A DNA stretch of 64,000 bases from Enterobacter huaxiensis (GTDB lineage Bacteria; Pseudomonadota; Gammaproteobacteria; Enterobacterales; Enterobacteriaceae). A program made the translations under genes and the position numbers. Below the pieces are notes generated by a model. The model was given only the letters and a program-made list of their open reading frames with translations, was not told the origin of the DNA and made no database searches. How positions within the stretch are numbered: the first letter of the stretch is position 1; the number at the start of each line of letters is the position of its first letter. The DNA lies in the NCBI RefSeq assembly GCF_003594935.2, contig NZ_CP043342.1, forward strand, positions 124,001-188,000. Reading direction: 5' to 3'. Below are positions 20,998 through 31,106 of this stretch, piece after piece.

Positions 20998-22095
20998 TTA
21001 TGCGGCTGAGCTATCCTGGCTCAGCTTATTCAATACTTTGGCCGAAATGTCATTAATATCAATTTTATTATGGCGCTTATCATAAATAAGTTGTTCTGAG
21101 TGCTCACCGACAGGTGAAAAAATCGTATTCCCCTCAAAGTTTTTATTATGATCAAGCAGCATTGAAAAGTAGATGGCGATAAGGCTCTTATCAAATGCAC
21201 AGGCAATATGTACGATGGCGGTATCAACAGAGACGACCAAATCAGCCTTTTTGATCAGCGTGATAGCATCCCAAAGTGATTTGAACCGACAAACCGTAAT
21301 GTTCGCGTTGTCGAAGCTAAGATCTGCTAATTTCTTACCCTCACCAATGATAAATACGTGAGTGTCCTGGTGCTGTGCAATATCATGCGCCAGTTTTTCC
21401 AGCTGGGTCTTGGAAAGGCTGCGCTCGGAAACGCTTGCGAAAGGATTAAGCACTACGATTTTGTTCCCATCGTGGGGTTTCAGATAACGATCGATGAAAT
21501 CCTCATGCTCGGGCACCACGGGTAATGAGTAGCGAAGGAAATCTGGCTTAACGTTCAAGACGTTAAGTATTTCCTTCTGTGGATGGGTAATGTGAAACTC
21601 GGAATTTATGGGCAACATTAAGTTATAGGGTTTATCCAGCCAGCCACCAAATCCGATCGCATATTTATAATGGATTTTATGAAGAAGCTGAGTGTTGAAT
21701 AACTCTTTTCTCTTCATCCATGAGTAATGACTTATTACTAAATCTGTCTCAATGGTTTTCATTGCAGGTATATTGTTGATGTCGGCAATATAGACTTCAT
21801 CAATATCCGTCATTTTTTCAAAAAGATCGCGATTTCGCTCCTCGACAATTACCTGCAATGTATAACCTGCTTCTTTAAGGCTACGCCAGGTTCCGGTATG
21901 GCATACCGCATCACCAATGCCGAGATCGACAAAAGGAAAAAGGATCCGCTTCACGCTGGAAACATCGATTTTTTCCTGCCGCTTGTCCTGTAATCGTCGC
22001 GATACGGAAAGTAGCGTTAATCGTCTTTTTAATTCTTTCGTTTTATGGTTTCGCTGCCTGTTAATTTCCTTTAAATATCCGATAATTTTCTTCAT
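20998..22095 (-). CDS. GT9-family glycosyltransferase, AT-rich accessory gene
   Basis: This 365-residue protein has a lysine/arginine-rich N-terminal extension (about 1-48), then a GT9 (heptosyltransferase) domain with FVDLGIGDAVCHTGTWRSL and the donor-site segment VVSVDTAIVHIACAF. It is distinct from WaaC, WaaF and WaaQ. The gene is clearly AT-richer than its neighbours kbl, tdh, yibQ and envC. It lies convergent to tdh and divergent from a GT2 gene, at the position where E. coli K-12 carries waaH (yibD). A role in modifying LPS core or another surface glycan is inferred; the substrate is unknown. Confidence 0.85.
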   Translation of the reverse strand: MKKIIGYLKEINRQRNHKTKELKRRLTLLSVSRRLQDKRQEKIDVSSVKRILFPFVDLGIGDAVCHTGTWRSLKEAGYTLQVIVEERNRDLFEKMTDIDEVYIADINNIPAMKTIETDLVISHYSWMKRKELFNTQLLHKIHYKYAIGFGGWLDKPYNLMLPINSEFHITHPQKEILNVLNVKPDFLRYSLPVVPEHEDFIDRYLKPHDGNKIVVLNPFASVSERSLSKTQLEKLAHDIAQHQDTHVFIIGEGKKLADLSFDNANITVCRFKSLWDAITLIKKADLVVSVDTAIVHIACAFDKSLIAIYFSMLLDHNKNFEGNTIFSPVGEHSEQLIYDKRHNKIDINDISAKVLNKLSQDSSAA

Positions 22096-22390
22096 AATTG
22101 CGCTAAACCAAATTAATCAATTAAATTGCGGTTAGTATAATCTTAACGTTCGCGAAAAGAAATGATGGTAAAACCCGAGCGTGGGATTCGATTTTTTTAT
22201 TATATTAAACAATGAGTTGGTTAATTTTTAGTTGGTGACGGTCTTTTGTCTTTCCCAGGGCGCAACAAATGCATTTCCGATCATGCGCACATTTTCTCGT
22301 AAATAATAAATGAGGTTCAGATCCGGAGATGACAGTAGAGATAGTTGGCGCTATCTTTTGAAAGCGACTTGATTAAGTTCGGGAGACCAC
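22096..22390. other. AT-rich divergent intergenic region
   Basis: These 295 bases separate two divergent glycosyltransferase genes and must hold both promoters. The centre (about 22,190-22,235) is a long A/T run suited to H-NS binding. A 6-bp stem, AGATAG (22,339-22,344) with CTATCT (22,351-22,356) followed by TTT, lies 35 bases before the rightward gene. I found no complete ops/JUMPStart (GGCGGTAGCGTG) and no convincing Pho box. Confidence 0.5.
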
Positions 22391-23191
22391 ATGTTCAGGC
22401 TAACCGTATGTCTTTTGACATACAACTCTGCTCGTTTGTTACATAAGGTTTTATGCCCTCTGATGCGTATTGCAGATGAGGTTATTGTTGTTGATTCCGG
22501 CAGTACAGATGAGACGTTAGCTATTCTTCAGGAATATGGCATTGCACCAATTTATCATCCGTATGCCATGCACGGTGAACAGATGAATAACGCGCTTTCA
22601 CTGTCATCTAACGACTGGGTGTTGTGTATGGACAGTGACGAAATACTCGATGAGGACACTCTTCAGTATATTCTGGCGCTGAAGTCCGGAGCTGAGCCCT
22701 CGGCCGATTGCGGTTGGAGTCTTTCGCGCTACTGGTATGTATTAGGCGAGCAAACCCGAACTATCTACCCGGTCTCTTCACCGGATTATCCCTTGCGATT
22801 GTTCAATCGTCGTCATGTCAGATTTAACAATCGACCCGTGGATGATAAAGCGACTGGCGCAGCCAACGTAACGCGCATACCGGGCCATGTTCGGCACGAT
22901 ACCTTCTATTCTTTGCATGAAGTGTTCGCGAAGTTAAATGCCTATACGACTCGCGTCGTAAAATATCAGACGCTCACACCTTCCATAGCACGCGGGGTAG
23001 CCAGTGCTATTGGCGCGTTTTTCAAATGGTATTTATTTAGCGGCGCGTGGCGGCAGGGGAAAATTGGGGTGGTAACAGGGCTCTATGCCACCTTCTACAG
23101 CTTTTTAAAATATTTTAAAGCCTGGTACCAGCACCAGGAAAAACGAGAGTCCGTCGCCCGGGAGCCTACGGACTCTCATCTTGTCGAATAG
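22391..23191 (+). CDS. GT2-family glycosyltransferase, WaaE-like accessory gene
   Basis: This 266-residue family 2 glycosyltransferase has the same layout as WaaE: TVCLLTYNSARLL near the start, VDSGSTDET in the first 45 residues, DxD motif MDSDEILD, and YPLRLFNRRHVRFNN in the second half. The C terminus contains a hydrophobic, possibly membrane-associated stretch (SAIGAFFKWYLFSGAW). It is much shorter than E. coli WaaH (344 residues), which occupies this locus in K-12, and is not an obvious WaaH orthologue. Its TAG stop abuts the yibQ stop with no intervening base. Confidence 0.85.
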   Translation: MFRLTVCLLTYNSARLLHKVLCPLMRIADEVIVVDSGSTDETLAILQEYGIAPIYHPYAMHGEQMNNALSLSSNDWVLCMDSDEILDEDTLQYILALKSGAEPSADCGWSLSRYWYVLGEQTRTIYPVSSPDYPLRLFNRRHVRFNNRPVDDKATGAANVTRIPGHVRHDTFYSLHEVFAKLNAYTTRVVKYQTLTPSIARGVASAIGAFFKWYLFSGAWRQGKIGVVTGLYATFYSFLKYFKAWYQHQEKRESVAREPTDSHLVE

Positions 23192-24124
23192 CTACGCTTT
23201 TCTGCCCCAGCCCTGCCACTGGTGTTGGAAATACTGCACCAGCGTACTTTGGCTTACGCTTTCGCTAATTACCGTGAAGAAGCGGGTTGCATTCACCGGC
23301 TCAAGCGGCTGTTTCGCCTTGCAGTTTTTTACGCCGCTGAACGGATTACGCGGCTGCGTTGCCGGCGGTTGCGCACTGCCGGGGCGTGACGTATCCACCT
23401 GCGGCTCGTTCAGCAAATCGCTCGGACGTACCAGCGTGATATCGGATGGCAAGGTCGGCAACATTTGCTGCAGGACGCGAACGGTAGACGGATGCGGGTG
23501 ACCGATGGCAATGGCCGATCCATTACGGCGGGCCAATTGTACAGCGCGATTGAACTGTACCCGGATGTCCGCGTCGTTCTGGGTATCATCCAGGAACACT
23601 TTGCGCTTAATGACCTTCACGCCCGTCCCCTGCGCTGCGCGCATGGCCTGACTGTTGCCGATGGTCATGCTGTCGAGAAAATAGAGGTTATAACGCTCCA
23701 GCGACTGCATCACTTTCAGCATGCCATACAGGCTGGACGTCATTGCGCTGCCCATATGGTTGTTCAGGCCAACGGCAAACGGCACTTTGTTATACGCATC
23801 GCGGATAATACGATCGATCTCATCGCTGCTCATCTCCGGGCGGAGCGTATCTTTCTCCAGCGGCTGTTTGCTGAGCGGTGCCATTGGCAGATGGATCAGC
23901 ACCTGATGGCCGCTGTTATGGGCTTTGGTCGCCATCTCACGCGCGTGCGGTGCATTGGGGAGAACGGCGACGGAGATGGCTGACGGCATGGCCAGCACCT
24001 GATTTTCATAATGCGGACGATAACCGAAGTCATCAATCACGATAGCGAGTTTGCCTGCGTATACCGGTGCAGCCAGCGCCAGTGCGCTGACGACGGAGAA
24101 AACAATGCGGCGAAATTGAAGCAA
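23192..24124 (-). CDS. yibQ: Divergent polysaccharide deacetylase-family protein YibQ
   Basis: YibQ is a periplasmic protein with a divergent polysaccharide deacetylase fold; its substrate is not established. The 310-residue product has a signal peptide (about 1-23, ending APVYAG), then KLAIVIDDFGYR with the metal-binding Asp pair, and later IAIGHPHPSTVRVL. The start is a TTG at 24124, which gives LQFRR like E. coli PQFRR; GGAAGA from the end of envC is its ribosome binding site. It follows envC by 3 bases and probably works with it in envelope maintenance, an inference from the conserved gene pair. Confidence 0.9.
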   Translation of the reverse strand: MLQFRRIVFSVVSALALAAPVYAGKLAIVIDDFGYRPHYENQVLAMPSAISVAVLPNAPHAREMATKAHNSGHQVLIHLPMAPLSKQPLEKDTLRPEMSSDEIDRIIRDAYNKVPFAVGLNNHMGSAMTSSLYGMLKVMQSLERYNLYFLDSMTIGNSQAMRAAQGTGVKVIKRKVFLDDTQNDADIRVQFNRAVQLARRNGSAIAIGHPHPSTVRVLQQMLPTLPSDITLVRPSDLLNEPQVDTSRPGSAQPPATQPRNPFSGVKNCKAKQPLEPVNATRFFTVISESVSQSTLVQYFQHQWQGWGRKA

Positions 24125-24127
24125 AAC

Positions 24128-25411
24128 TTATCTTCCCAACCACGGCTGTGGATTGACCGCCTGACCCTGGCGACGAATTTCGAAATAGAGTGACGGGCGG
24201 CCCTGACCGCCACTGCTGCCCACAAGGGCGATGGGTTGGCCGGCGCGCACCTGTGTGCCTACGCTGACAAGTGCGCTCTGGTTGTAGCCGTAAAGACTCA
24301 TGTCACCTTTACCGTGTTCAACCACCACCACAAGCCCGTAGCCCTGCAGCCAGTCGGCCAGGATCACGCGGCCATCGGCGATGGCTTTTACTTCGCTACC
24401 TTCAGACGCACCGATAACTATCCCTTTCCAACGTAGCTCACCCTGCAGCTGTTCGCCATAGCGATGCAGAATTGAACCGCGTACGGGCCAGTAGGCCTGG
24501 CCGCGAGGAGAGCCTAACCCACCCGTGCGCGACATCAGGGAACGTTCGCTTTCGCTGGGTTTGTAGGTGGTGCCTTTGCGGGACGCTTCCTGCTGCTTGT
24601 TGCGCACCGCCTGCGCCTCGCGTGCCTCTTTTTCAGCACGCGCCTTCGCGGCCGCTTCGGCACGGACGATGCTGTTGCGCAGTTTTGATTCGTTGGCGCG
24701 CATTTCGCTCAGCTGGCTCTGACCTTGCTGAATGGAAGACTCAAGGCCGGACAGGGTTTTCTTACGCTCGTTGCGCGCCTGCTCGAGCTTCGCCTGCTGG
24801 GCCTGCTGATCGTAGAGCAGCGTCTGCTGCTGGCTCTGCTTCTCTTCCAGCTCGGCTTTTTGCGTGGTGACCTCTTCGCGCGTCTGCTTCAGCTGCGCGA
24901 TCGTTTCCTGACGCGCCTGGTTCAGATAGCCGAAATAGGCCTGCAAACGCTGTCCGCGCTGGCTCTCTTCACCGCTGAGGATCAGCTGAAGGCCGGTGTG
25001 TTCACCCTGGCGGAAAGCAGCATCAAGCTGCGCCGCAAGGTTACGTTCCTGCGCATCACGCTGGCGTTCCAGTTTGGCAATCGACGCATTCATTTCGTCG
25101 ATCTGCTTATTCAGCTGGGCGAGGGTGTTTTGCGTTTCACGGAGCTTACGTGCGGCAGCGGAGATGGCTTCTTCCTGCTGTTTAAGTTGCGCAAGAAGTG
25201 AGGAGCGTTGCTGCTGCTGTTGACGAACCGCACGCTCTTTAGCGGCGATATCGGCCTGAATGGATTTGAGCTGGTCGCGGTCATCCGCGTGGGCGGATGC
25301 GGCGCACAGCAATACGCCAGCGCTGAGCGCGCTGGCGTAAACCAGGGGCCTGACTGATAACCGAAACGGCTTCACGACCCATGTGATTGAAAAAATCGCC
25401 TTTCCCCTCAT
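24128..25411 (-). CDS. envC: Murein hydrolase activator EnvC
   Basis: EnvC activates the amidases AmiA and AmiB at the division septum. The 427-residue protein has an N-terminal signal sequence ending near SAHADD, long coiled coils (about 45-270, rich in Q, E, K and R), and a C-terminal LytM domain (about 310-427) ending GGQGRPSLYFEIRRQGQAVNPQPW. The E. coli start (MTRAVKP) has no Met here: the aligned codon is ATC. The ATG at 25411 (MRGKAIFS) is therefore used, although the GAGGGGAAAGG that looks like a ribosome binding site lies after it. The gene starts 9 bases after gpmM. Confidence 0.93.
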   Translation of the reverse strand: MRGKAIFSITWVVKPFRLSVRPLVYASALSAGVLLCAASAHADDRDQLKSIQADIAAKERAVRQQQQQRSSLLAQLKQQEEAISAAARKLRETQNTLAQLNKQIDEMNASIAKLERQRDAQERNLAAQLDAAFRQGEHTGLQLILSGEESQRGQRLQAYFGYLNQARQETIAQLKQTREEVTTQKAELEEKQSQQQTLLYDQQAQQAKLEQARNERKKTLSGLESSIQQGQSQLSEMRANESKLRNSIVRAEAAAKARAEKEAREAQAVRNKQQEASRKGTTYKPSESERSLMSRTGGLGSPRGQAYWPVRGSILHRYGEQLQGELRWKGIVIGASEGSEVKAIADGRVILADWLQGYGLVVVVEHGKGDMSLYGYNQSALVSVGTQVRAGQPIALVGSSGGQGRPSLYFEIRRQGQAVNPQPWLGR

Positions 25412-25420
25412 GGGGAGCGA

Positions 25421-26965
25421 TTATTCCACGATGAACAGCGGCTTACCAGTCATCTCTTCAGGGATCGGCATGCCCATCAGCGACAGCATGGTTGGCGCGA
25501 TGTCGGAAAGCTTGCCACCTTCCACTGCTTTCAGTGATTTATCACCCACATAAATCAGCGGAACAGGCAGGTTGGTATGCGCGGTGTGCGCCTGGCCCGT
25601 TGCCGGGTCACGCATTTGCTCCGCGTTGCCGTGGTCAGCGGTAATCAGCAATTGGCCGCCAACGGACTCAACCGCTTTTGCTACCTGCTCAACGCAGCGA
25701 TCGAGCGCTTCAACTGCTTGAACTGCTGCTTCCATCACGCCGGTGTGGCCAACCATATCGCCATTCGGGTAGTTACAGATGATGGTGTCGTACTTGCCGC
25801 TTTTGATTGCCGCGACCAGTTTTTCAGTCAATTCTGCAGAGCTCATTTCTGGCTGCAGATCGTAGGTGGCCACTTTCGGCGAGTTGATCAGAATGCGGTC
25901 TTCGCCTTTGAACGGCTCTTCAACGCCGCCGTTAAAGAAGAAGGTCACGTGCGCGTATTTTTCGGTTTCAGAGATACGCAGCTGCGTTTTATCGTTCTTC
26001 GCCATCCACTCGCCGAAGGTGTTTGCCAGTGATGCTGGTGGGTAGGCGCAAGGCGCTGGAATGTCTGCGGCGTATTCCGTCAGCTGGATGAAGTCGAGTT
26101 TCACCACTTTCTTACGGGCGAAACCGTCGAAATCGCTGTTCACGAATGCGCGGGTAATTTCACGCGCGCGGTCTGCGCGGAAGTTCATGAAGATCAGCGC
26201 GTCACCGTCTTCCATGGCGGCATCAGCCTGGCCTTCAGCGCGAATAACGGATGCTTTTACGAATTCGTCGTTCTCATCACGCGCATAAGCAGCTTCCAGC
26301 GCTTCAACGGCGGTCGCGAACTGGAATTCACCTTTCGCCAGCGTCATTAGATCGTAGGCCTGTTCCACGCGATCCCAACGGTTGTCGCGGTCCATCGCGT
26401 AGTAGCGGCCGATGATGGACGCGACGCGGCCCTTGCCCAGTGCGGCAAATTTGTCTTCGAAGGCTTGCAGAGAGCCTTTTGCGCTGCGTGGTGGCGTATC
26501 GCGACCGTCCAGGAAAGCGTGCAGATAGATTTTTTCTGCGCCACGTTCCGCTGCCAGCTCAACCATCGCCATGATGTGATCTTCATGGCTGTGAACGCCG
26601 CCTGCAGAGAGCAGACCCATGATATGCACGGCCTTGCCAGCGGCAACCGCTTTATCTACCGCCCCCGTCAGCGTCGGGTTGGAGAAGAACGTACGCTCTT
26701 TGATTTCAACGTCCAGACGGGTCAGGTCCTGATACACGATACGGCCTGCGCCCAGGTTTACGTGACCCACTTCGGAGTTGCCCATCTGGCGATCCGGCAG
26801 ACCCACTTCCAGGCCGGAGGCATCAATCAGGGTATGCGGACGTTTTGCCCACAGCGCATCCATCACCGGGGTTTTGGCGTTGAAAATGGCGTTATCCTGG
26901 CTGTCTTCACGGTAGCCATAGCCATCCAGAATCACCAGTACCATAGGTTTTTTAGAAACCGACAT
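25421..26965 (-). CDS. gpmM: 2,3-bisphosphoglycerate-independent phosphoglycerate mutase
   Basis: GpmM interconverts 3- and 2-phosphoglycerate in glycolysis with two Mn2+ ions. The 514-residue alkaline-phosphatase-fold enzyme has DGYG near residue 14, the phosphorylated Ser at 64 in [14 protein letters not shown], and the metal-site [10 protein letters not shown]. The ATG at 26965 (MSVSKKPMV) is used; an upstream in-frame codon adds only unconserved residues. It starts the gpmM-envC-yibQ operon and is divergent from yibN. Confidence 0.98.
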   Translation of the reverse strand: MSVSKKPMVLVILDGYGYREDSQDNAIFNAKTPVMDALWAKRPHTLIDASGLEVGLPDRQMGNSEVGHVNLGAGRIVYQDLTRLDVEIKERTFFSNPTLTGAVDKAVAAGKAVHIMGLLSAGGVHSHEDHIMAMVELAAERGAEKIYLHAFLDGRDTPPRSAKGSLQAFEDKFAALGKGRVASIIGRYYAMDRDNRWDRVEQAYDLMTLAKGEFQFATAVEALEAAYARDENDEFVKASVIRAEGQADAAMEDGDALIFMNFRADRAREITRAFVNSDFDGFARKKVVKLDFIQLTEYAADIPAPCAYPPASLANTFGEWMAKNDKTQLRISETEKYAHVTFFFNGGVEEPFKGEDRILINSPKVATYDLQPEMSSAELTEKLVAAIKSGKYDTIICNYPNGDMVGHTGVMEAAVQAVEALDRCVEQVAKAVESVGGQLLITADHGNAEQMRDPATGQAHTAHTNLPVPLIYVGDKSLKAVEGGKLSDIAPTMLSLMGMPIPEEMTGKPLFIVE

Positions 26966-27213
26966 TGCGACAACCTCATGCTCAAGAGACAAAAAATTTG
27001 CGTAATTTTACTACAGCTGAATCGATAAAATAGCCGCAGAAGATCAAAGAATGCGTAGTGGCAAGGCGATTCCCCGGTCATTTTGAAGCTTTTTTTTCGT
27101 GGCATGCCGCAGAAAATGGATTAGCTTAATGTCGCTGGCTGTATTTGCCACAACGCACAGGTATACTCCTCACCTGGTTTTTTTAATCACTTAGTCGGGA
27201 GTTGTTACCCCCC

Positions 27214-27645
27214 ATGCAAGAAATTATGCAATTTGTTAGCCGTCACCCGGTTCTGAGCATCGCGTGGATTGGCCTGTTGGCCGCAGTGCTGTTCACCACC
27301 TTTAAGGGGCTGACGTCTAAAATTAAGGTGATCACCCGTGGTGAAGCGACGCGTTTGATCAACAAAGAAGATGCTGTCGTGGTCGATTTGCGTCAGCGCG
27401 ATGATTTCCGCAAAGGTCATATTGCCGGTTCTATTAACCTGCTGCCTGCTGAGATCAAAGCGAACAACCTGGGTGAGCTGGAGAAGCACAAAGCCCAGCC
27501 GATTATCGTTGTTGACGGTACCGGCATGCAGGCGCAGGAATCTGCCAATGCGCTGAATAAAGCAGGCTTCGAAAACGTAACGGTACTGAAAGAAGGCATT
27601 TCCGGCTGGAGCGGGGAAAATCTTCCTTTGGTTCGCGGTAAATAA
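27214..27645 (+). CDS. yibN: Membrane-anchored rhodanese-like protein YibN
   Basis: YibN has one N-terminal membrane helix (about residues 13-30) and a cytoplasmic rhodanese-like domain (about 40-143) with [15 protein letters not shown]. Its function is not firmly known. The 143-residue length equals E. coli. The expected active-site region reads [14 protein letters not shown], and the whole protein contains no cysteine, so it cannot be a classical sulfurtransferase. grxC follows 11 bases later and then secB, gpsA and cysE, all on the same strand. Confidence 0.93.
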   Translation: MQEIMQFVSRHPVLSIAWIGLLAAVLFTTFKGLTSKIKVITRGEATRLINKEDAVVVDLRQRDDFRKGHIAGSINLLPAEIKANNLGELEKHKAQPIIVVDGTGMQAQESANALNKAGFENVTVLKEGISGWSGENLPLVRGK

Positions 27646-27656
27646 GGAGTTCAGTG

Positions 27657-27908
27657 ATGGCCAATATTGAGATCTACACCAAAGCAACCTGCCCGTTCTG
27701 CCACCGCGCGAAAGCGCTGCTGAACAGCAAAGGCGTGACTTTCCAGGAACTGCCGATCGATGGTGATGCGATAAAACGCGAAGAGATGATCCAACGTAGT
27801 GGTCGCACGACGGTTCCGCAGATTTTTATTGATGCGCAGCACATTGGCGGCTGTGATGACTTGTATGCGCTCGACGCGCGTGGTGGACTCGATCCCCTGC
27901 TGCGCTAA
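27657..27908 (+). CDS. grxC: Glutaredoxin 3
   Basis: GrxC reduces disulphides and glutathione mixed disulphides using glutathione. The 83-residue protein has the redox motif CPFC at 12-15, the cis-proline TVPQIF and the glutathione-site [16 protein letters not shown] precedes the ATG; a GTG directly upstream is not needed. It lies between yibN and secB. Confidence 0.97.
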   Translation: MANIEIYTKATCPFCHRAKALLNSKGVTFQELPIDGDAIKREEMIQRSGRTTVPQIFIDAQHIGGCDDLYALDARGGLDPLLR

Positions 27909-27940
27909 GAGACTTTAGGACAATTAAAAAGGGTTTTTCC

Positions 27941-28408
27941 ATGTCAGAACAAAACAACACCGAAATGAGTTTCCAGATCCAGCGCATCTACACCAAGGAT
28001 GTCTCTTTCGAAGCGCCAAATGCACCACACGTTTTCCAGAAAGATTGGCAGCCAGAGGTTAAACTTGATCTGGATACCGCATCTACCCAACTGGCAGATG
28101 ACGTGTATGAAGTCGTACTGCGTGTGACCGTTACCGCGTCTTTGGGCGAAGAAACTGCATTCCTGTGTGAAGTTCAGCAGGGCGGTATCTTCTCCGTTGG
28201 CGGTATCGAAGGTAACCAGTTGGCGCATTGCCTCGGTGCATACTGCCCGAACATCCTGTTCCCGTATGCGCGTGAATGCATCACCAGCCTGGTTTCTCGC
28301 GGTACATTCCCGCAGCTGAACCTTGCGCCAGTAAACTTTGATGCGCTGTTCATGAACTATCTGCAGCAGCAGTCTGGCGAAGGTGCCGAACAACATCAGG
28401 ATGCCTGA
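27941..28408 (+). CDS. secB: Protein-export chaperone SecB
   Basis: SecB is a tetrameric cytoplasmic chaperone that keeps precursor proteins unfolded and hands them to SecA. The 155-residue sequence matches the family end to end, with [16 protein letters not shown] near the N terminus and [17 protein letters not shown] late in the chain. Its TGA overlaps the gpsA ATG by one base, a coupling known in E. coli. Confidence 0.98.
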   Translation: MSEQNNTEMSFQIQRIYTKDVSFEAPNAPHVFQKDWQPEVKLDLDTASTQLADDVYEVVLRVTVTASLGEETAFLCEVQQGGIFSVGGIEGNQLAHCLGAYCPNILFPYARECITSLVSRGTFPQLNLAPVNFDALFMNYLQQQSGEGAEQHQDA

Positions 28409-29427
28409 TGAGCACTGTTAATGCGTCAATGACTGTGATCGGTGCCGGCTCTTACGGCACCGCTCTTGCTATCACGCTGGCAAGAAATGGTCACGATGTG
28501 GTCCTGTGGGGCCACGATCCCAAACATATCGCGACGTTGCAACATGACCGCTGCAACGTGGCGTTTCTCCCGGACGTTCCGTTCCCGGACTCTCTGTACC
28601 TGGAAAGCGACCTCGCGACCGCGCTGGCGGCCAGCCGCAATATTCTGATTGTGGTGCCAAGCCATGTCTTTGGCGAAGTGCTGCGTCAGATTAAACCGCT
28701 GATGCGCCCTGATGCGCGCATTGTGTGGGCGACGAAAGGTCTTGAAGCGGAAACCGGACGCCTGCTGCAGGACGTTGCCCGTGAAGCGCTGGGGGACGAT
28801 ATCCCGCTTGCTGTGATCTCCGGGCCGACCTTTGCTAAAGAGCTCGCTGCTGGCCTGCCGACCGCGATTTCACTGGCTTCAACCGATCAGGCCTTCTCGG
28901 ACGATCTTCAACACCTGCTGCACTGCGGCAAGAGCTTCCGCGTTTACAGCAACCCCGATTTTATCGGCGTGCAGCTGGGCGGCGCGGTGAAGAACGTGAT
29001 TGCCATCGGTGCCGGAATGTCTGACGGCATTGGTTTTGGCGCGAACGCGCGAACTGCGCTGATCACCCGTGGCCTTACCGAGATGTCGCGCCTTGGCGCA
29101 GCGCTCGGCGCCGATCCGGCCACCTTTATGGGGATGGCGGGTCTGGGCGATCTGGTGCTGACCTGCACCGACAACCAGTCGCGCAACCGCCGCTTTGGCA
29201 TGATGCTCGGACAGGGCAGCGATGTGAAAGGCGCGCAGGAGAAGATTGGTCAGGTGGTTGAAGGCTACCGCAATACTAAAGAAGTCCGCGAGTTGGCCCA
29301 CCGTTTCGGTGTCGAAATGCCAATAACCGAGGAAATTTATCAGGTATTGTATTGCGGAAAAAATGCGCGCGAGGCAGCATTGACCTTATTAGGTCGTGCG
29401 CGCAAGGACGAGCGCAGCAGCAACTAG
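28408..29427 (+). CDS. gpsA: Glycerol-3-phosphate dehydrogenase [NAD(P)+]
   Basis: GpsA makes sn-glycerol-3-phosphate from dihydroxyacetone phosphate for phospholipid synthesis. The 339-residue enzyme has the Rossmann motif GAGSYGTAL at 12-20, [10 protein letters not shown] and the catalytic Lys in [10 protein letters not shown]. It is translationally coupled to secB. cysE starts 75 bases later. Confidence 0.98.
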   Translation: MSTVNASMTVIGAGSYGTALAITLARNGHDVVLWGHDPKHIATLQHDRCNVAFLPDVPFPDSLYLESDLATALAASRNILIVVPSHVFGEVLRQIKPLMRPDARIVWATKGLEAETGRLLQDVAREALGDDIPLAVISGPTFAKELAAGLPTAISLASTDQAFSDDLQHLLHCGKSFRVYSNPDFIGVQLGGAVKNVIAIGAGMSDGIGFGANARTALITRGLTEMSRLGAALGADPATFMGMAGLGDLVLTCTDNQSRNRRFGMMLGQGSDVKGAQEKIGQVVEGYRNTKEVRELAHRFGVEMPITEEIYQVLYCGKNAREAALTLLGRARKDERSSN

Positions 29428-29502
29428 CCGGGAACTATCGTCACCTGAATGACCCAGCCAGCGCAGAACTGGCTGGTCATTAACTATCGTCTGGAGCAAG
29501 CA

Positions 29503-30324
29503 ATGCCGTGTGAAGAACTGGATATCGTCTGGAACAATATTAAAGCCGAAGCTCGGGCTTTGGCTGACTGCGAGCCTATGCTGGCCAGTTTCTACCACGC
29601 GACGCTACTCAAGCACGAAGACCTTGGCAGCGCCCTGAGCTATATGCTCGCCAATAAGCTAGCTTCATCCATCATGCCTGCTATCGCCATTCGTGAGGTG
29701 GTGGAAGAGGCCTATGCCGCAGACCCGGAAATGATCGCCTCAGCCGCTTGTGATATCCAGGCCGTGCGCACGCGTGACCCGGCGGTTGATAAATACTCAA
29801 CACCGCTGCTGTACCTGAAGGGCTTCCATGCGCTTCAGGCTTACCGCATCGGCCACTGGTTATGGAATGAAGGCCGTCGCGCGCTGGCGATCTTCCTGCA
29901 AAATCAGGTCTCCGTGACCTTCCAGGTGGACATTCACCCGGCGGCGAAAATTGGCCGCGGGATCATGCTCGACCACGCCACCGGCATCGTTGTAGGTGAA
30001 ACGGCAGTGATTGAAGATGACGTCTCGATCCTGCAGTCGGTAACCCTGGGAGGCACCGGTAAGACCAGCGGCGATCGCCATCCGAAGATCCGTGAAGGGG
30101 TGATGATTGGCGCCGGTGCGAAGATCCTCGGTAATATTGAAGTCGGGCGTGGCGCGAAAATTGGTGCGGGTTCGGTTGTGCTGCAGCCTGTACCTCCGCA
30201 TACCACCGCGGCCGGCGTGCCGGCGCGCATCGTTGGGAAGCCAGACAGCGATAAGCCGTCGATGGACATGGATCAGCATTTCAATGGCATTCACCATACG
30301 TTTGAGTATGGCGACGGCATCTAA
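29503..30324 (+). CDS. cysE: Serine O-acetyltransferase
   Basis: CysE acetylates L-serine with acetyl-CoA, the first step of cysteine synthesis, and is inhibited by cysteine. The 273-residue protein has an all-helical N-terminal domain and a left-handed beta-helix of hexapeptide repeats (about 140-240) with DIHPAAKIGRGIMLDHATG and the catalytic His. The ATG at 29503 gives MPCEELDIVWNN, aligned with E. coli; the longer upstream frame is not conserved. In E. coli trmL follows cysE; here ppiC does, on the opposite strand. Confidence 0.98.
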   Translation: MPCEELDIVWNNIKAEARALADCEPMLASFYHATLLKHEDLGSALSYMLANKLASSIMPAIAIREVVEEAYAADPEMIASAACDIQAVRTRDPAVDKYSTPLLYLKGFHALQAYRIGHWLWNEGRRALAIFLQNQVSVTFQVDIHPAAKIGRGIMLDHATGIVVGETAVIEDDVSILQSVTLGGTGKTSGDRHPKIREGVMIGAGAKILGNIEVGRGAKIGAGSVVLQPVPPHTTAAGVPARIVGKPDSDKPSMDMDQHFNGIHHTFEYGDGI

Positions 30325-30343
30325 CCCGTCGGAAGCCTGCGAC

Positions 30344-30379
30344 AAAAAAGCCCGGCGCATTCACGCACCAGGCTTTTTT
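30344..30379. terminator. Bidirectional terminator between cysE and ppiC
   Basis: AAAAAAGCC and GGCTTTTTT pair across a GC-rich loop region, giving a hairpin with a T run on both strands. It can end the secB-gpsA-cysE transcript and the leftward ppiC transcript. It also marks the point where gene order departs from E. coli. Confidence 0.85.
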
Positions 30380-30380
30380 A

Positions 30381-30994
<614 letters not shown>

Positions 30995-31106
30995 GGTTTT
31001 ACTCTAAGGGATAATCGCGTTTTCTTCACTTTATCATTAGCCGGTAAATCTGCGCCCGGCTTTCTGCTACAATCCACACCCCGTTCGAAGATTGAGCAAT
31101 ATTCCC

